From contig NZ_CP059856.1 of assembly GCF_009193325.2 (NCBI RefSeq), positions 1,922,001 through 1,986,000 on the forward strand: a stretch of 64,000 nucleotides of DNA, written 5' to 3'. Made by a program: the position numbers and the translations under genes. The notes under the pieces are model-generated. The model ran no database searches and was not told the origin of the DNA. It saw only the letters and a list, made by a program, of their open reading frames with translations. The stretch's first letter is position 1. Every line of letters starts with the position of its first letter. Origin of the DNA: Bacteroides zhangwenhongii. GTDB lineage: Bacteria; Bacteroidota; Bacteroidia; Bacteroidales; Bacteroidaceae. Below are positions 62,178 through 64,000 of the stretch, piece by piece.

Positions 62178-62960
62178 ATGAAAGATATATTATCAGAGAT
62201 TATAGCAAACAAACGATTTGAAGTTGACCTGCAAAAGCAGGCTATCTCCATCGAGCAATTACAGGAAGGTATCAGCGAAGCTCCGACCTCTCGTTCTATG
62301 AAGCAGGCATTAGCCTCGTCTGCATCGGGTATTATCGCTGAATTCAAGCGCCGGTCTCCGTCCAAAGGATGGATAAAGGAAGAAGCATCCCCGGAAGAGA
62401 TTGTTCCCTCCTATGCAGCAGCAGGAGCTTCTGCCCTTTCCATCCTCACCGACGAGAAGTTTTTCGGAGGAAGCCTGAAGGACATCCGCACTGCACGCCC
62501 TTTGGTAGAGATCCCCATTCTTAGGAAAGACTTCATCATCGACGCTTACCAACTTTATCAAGCGAGAATAGTCGGTGCAGATGCCATACTTCTTATCGCA
62601 GCCGCACTTGAACAGGACAAATGCAATGAGCTTACAGAAAAAGCTCATGAACTGGGTTTGGAGGTCTTATTGGAAATTCACAACACTGAAGAACTATCAT
62701 ATATCAATGAGGAAATAGATATGATAGGCGTCAACAACCGTAATTTAGGGACTTTCTTTACGGATGTGGAAAACTCTTTCCGTCTCGCCGAACAACTCCC
62801 CCAAGATTCTGTATTGGTATCAGAAAGTGGCATCTCCAATCCTGAAATCGTGAAACGTCTTCGGACAGCCGGATTTCGCGGATTCTTGATCGGCGAGACA
62901 TTGATGAAAACGGAACATCCGGGAGAAACCTTACAGAATTTCCTGCAAGCAATGCAATAA
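62178..62960 (+). CDS. trpC: Indole-3-glycerol phosphate synthase
   Basis: A 260-residue TIM-barrel enzyme that closes the indole ring. Catalytic landmarks are IIAEFKRRSPSKGWIKE (Glu and Lys), ILRKDFIIDAYQLYQARI, IGVNNRNLGTF and VSESGISNPEIV. The N-terminal MKDILSEIIANKRFEVDL is normal. It is not fused to trpF, unlike in enterobacteria. Preceded by the hairpin gap and followed by trpF after 26 bp. Confidence 0.96.
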   Translation: MKDILSEIIANKRFEVDLQKQAISIEQLQEGISEAPTSRSMKQALASSASGIIAEFKRRSPSKGWIKEEASPEEIVPSYAAAGASALSILTDEKFFGGSLKDIRTARPLVEIPILRKDFIIDAYQLYQARIVGADAILLIAAALEQDKCNELTEKAHELGLEVLLEIHNTEELSYINEEIDMIGVNNRNLGTFFTDVENSFRLAEQLPQDSVLVSESGISNPEIVKRLRTAGFRGFLIGETLMKTEHPGETLQNFLQAMQ

Positions 62961-62986
62961 CCAATCGCCTAAAAACAGACAACCCT

Positions 62987-63610
62987 ATGATCAACGGAAA
63001 AATCATCAAAGTTTGCGGGATGTGTGAAGCAGAAAACATACGGGACGTAGAAGCACTCGAAGGTATTGATATGCTGGGATTTATTTTTTATCCCAAATCT
63101 CCGAGATATATCTATGAACTTCCCGCTTACCTTCCTATTCGCGCCAAGCGTGTCGGAGTATTTGTAAATGCAGATAAGCCGACAGTCAGTATGTATGCTG
63201 ACCGTTTCGGACTGGACTATGTCCAACTGCATGGGACGGAATCACCGGAATATTGCCGGTCACTACAAGAGAGGGGACTGAAAATCATCAAAGCATTTTC
63301 GATAGCCCTACCCAAAGACTTGACAAAGGTATATGAATATGAGAAAGCTTGCGATTTTTTCCTGTTCGACACTAAATGCGAACAATATGGCGGTTCGGGG
63401 AATCAATTTGACTGGAATATATTGCATACATACAAAGGACACGTACCTTTTATATTAAGCGGAGGAATCCATTCCTGCAGCGCCCATTCTCTCAAGGGAT
63501 TCAGCCATCCCCTCCTTGCCGGATACGACCTCAATAGTCGTTTTGAAGTGAAACCCGGAAAGAAAGATACAGACCGGATCCGAACATTCCTAAATGAATT
63601 AAAATCATAA
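62987..63610 (+). CDS. trpF: Phosphoribosylanthranilate isomerase
   Basis: A 207-residue TIM-barrel isomerase. The general base Cys is in IIKVCGMCEAENIRDV, with the general acid Asp in FFLFDTKCEQYGGSGNQFDW and the phosphate loop FILSGGIHSCSAH. GVFVNADKPTV and LDYVQLHGTESPEYC are the other family motifs. The protein is of normal length and free-standing. trpA follows after 18 bp. Confidence 0.94.
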   Translation: MINGKIIKVCGMCEAENIRDVEALEGIDMLGFIFYPKSPRYIYELPAYLPIRAKRVGVFVNADKPTVSMYADRFGLDYVQLHGTESPEYCRSLQERGLKIIKAFSIALPKDLTKVYEYEKACDFFLFDTKCEQYGGSGNQFDWNILHTYKGHVPFILSGGIHSCSAHSLKGFSHPLLAGYDLNSRFEVKPGKKDTDRIRTFLNELKS

Positions 63611-63628
63611 TTAAAAAACTCAATAATC

Positions 63629-64000
63629 ATGAATAGAATCAATCAACTTTTCAATAGCGATAAGAAAGACATACTTTCTATCTATTTCTGCGCCGGTGAT
63701 CCTACTTTAGAAGGGACTGCTCACATAATCCGTACTCTCGAAAACAACGGAGTCGACATGATCGAAATCGGAATCCCTTTCAGCGACCCGATGGCGGACG
63801 GCATTGTCATTCAGAATGCCGCTACTCAAGCTTTACGCAACGGTATGTCTTTAAAACTTCTTTTTGAACAACTACGGGATATTCGAAAGGATGTGAAAAT
63901 TCCATTGATATTAATGGGATACTTAAATCCGATCATGCAATTCGGATTTGAGAATTTCTGCCGTAGATGTGTAGAATGTGGTATCGACGGTGTCATTATC
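63629..64000 (+). CDS. trpA: Tryptophan synthase alpha subunit (partial, C-terminus beyond window)
   Basis: The ATG at 63629 starts 124 codons visible up to the edge: MNRINQLFNSDKKDILSIYF, then CAGDPTLEGTAHIIRTLENN. The catalytic Glu is in GVDMIEIGIPFSDPMADG, followed by LILMGYLNPIMQFGFENFC. It cleaves indole-3-glycerol phosphate to indole and glyceraldehyde-3-phosphate and channels indole to TrpB. It is the last trp gene seen. Confidence 0.95.
   Translation, partial: MNRINQLFNSDKKDILSIYFCAGDPTLEGTAHIIRTLENNGVDMIEIGIPFSDPMADGIVIQNAATQALRNGMSLKLLFEQLRDIRKDVKIPLILMGYLNPIMQFGFENFCRRCVECGIDGVII

Overview
The window looks like a chromosomal segment of a Bacteroides species (Bacteroidota), close to the B. 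thetaiotaomicron/ovatus group. The evidence is the promoter style (TTTG, 19-bp spacer, TAnnTTTG -7 box, weak Shine-Dalgarno sites), type III glutamine synthetase, LL-diaminopimelate aminotransferase, a POT peptide transporter, a LruC-domain lipoprotein and a trpBEGDCFA operon order. Almost every gene is recognisable and most of it is core metabolism. I see no prophage, integrase, transposase, CRISPR array, rRNA or tRNA. Region by region: 0-4.2 kb carries a PadR-PspC pair, a GNAT acetyltransferase, a peptide transporter and a YbaK-type deacylase. 4.2-15.7 kb holds uvrA and uvrB, with between them a LysM/periplasmic-binding-fold protein plus beta-barrel pair, a bamD-rpoZ-DUF4293 run and paaK with an ACT-domain protein. 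15.8-19.2 kb has a GDSL hydrolase flanked by two nearly identical 96-bp units that look like a small RNA gene with its own promoter and terminator, an AlaX-type editing protein, an Hsp20 preceded by a clear sigma-54 (-24/-12) promoter, and an outer-membrane barrel. 19.2-25.2 kb is a complete TolC/HlyD/ABC-2 efflux operon, followed by mannose-1-phosphate guanylyltransferase. 26.5-52.2 kb is a nitrogen-assimilation region. A leftward operon glmS-purF-carA-carB faces a rightward gltB-gltD-asnB set, so five glutamine amidotransferases lie together. Further on come dapF-dapL, a small outer-membrane barrel, a P-II regulator, an ammonium channel and glutamine synthetase III. The genes fit one flow: ammonium enters through Amt, is fixed by GS III and GOGAT, and glutamine nitrogen is passed on to carbamoyl phosphate, purines, glucosamine and asparagine. 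52.2-57.4 kb has a DUF308/HdeD-like protein, the LruC lipoprotein, a decayed SLC13-type transporter, an iron alcohol dehydrogenase and a 46-residue membrane protein. 57.5-64 kb is the trp operon. It is preceded by a complete transcription attenuator: a perfectly spaced promoter, a 20-residue leader peptide with three consecutive Trp codons, and a strong terminator. trpA runs off the right edge. The most unusual signal is a small inverted-repeat element made of TTGARAGT-like units. It sits inside the coding sequences of carA, carB and gltB, in the same reading frame each time, so it adds peptides of the form VENGELK and NSQLSTFNSQL to conserved enzymes. A half copy overlaps the end of dapF. Two separate intergenic arrays with a 22-bp period (GTTYC followed by 17 variable bases) are a second unexplained repeat pattern.
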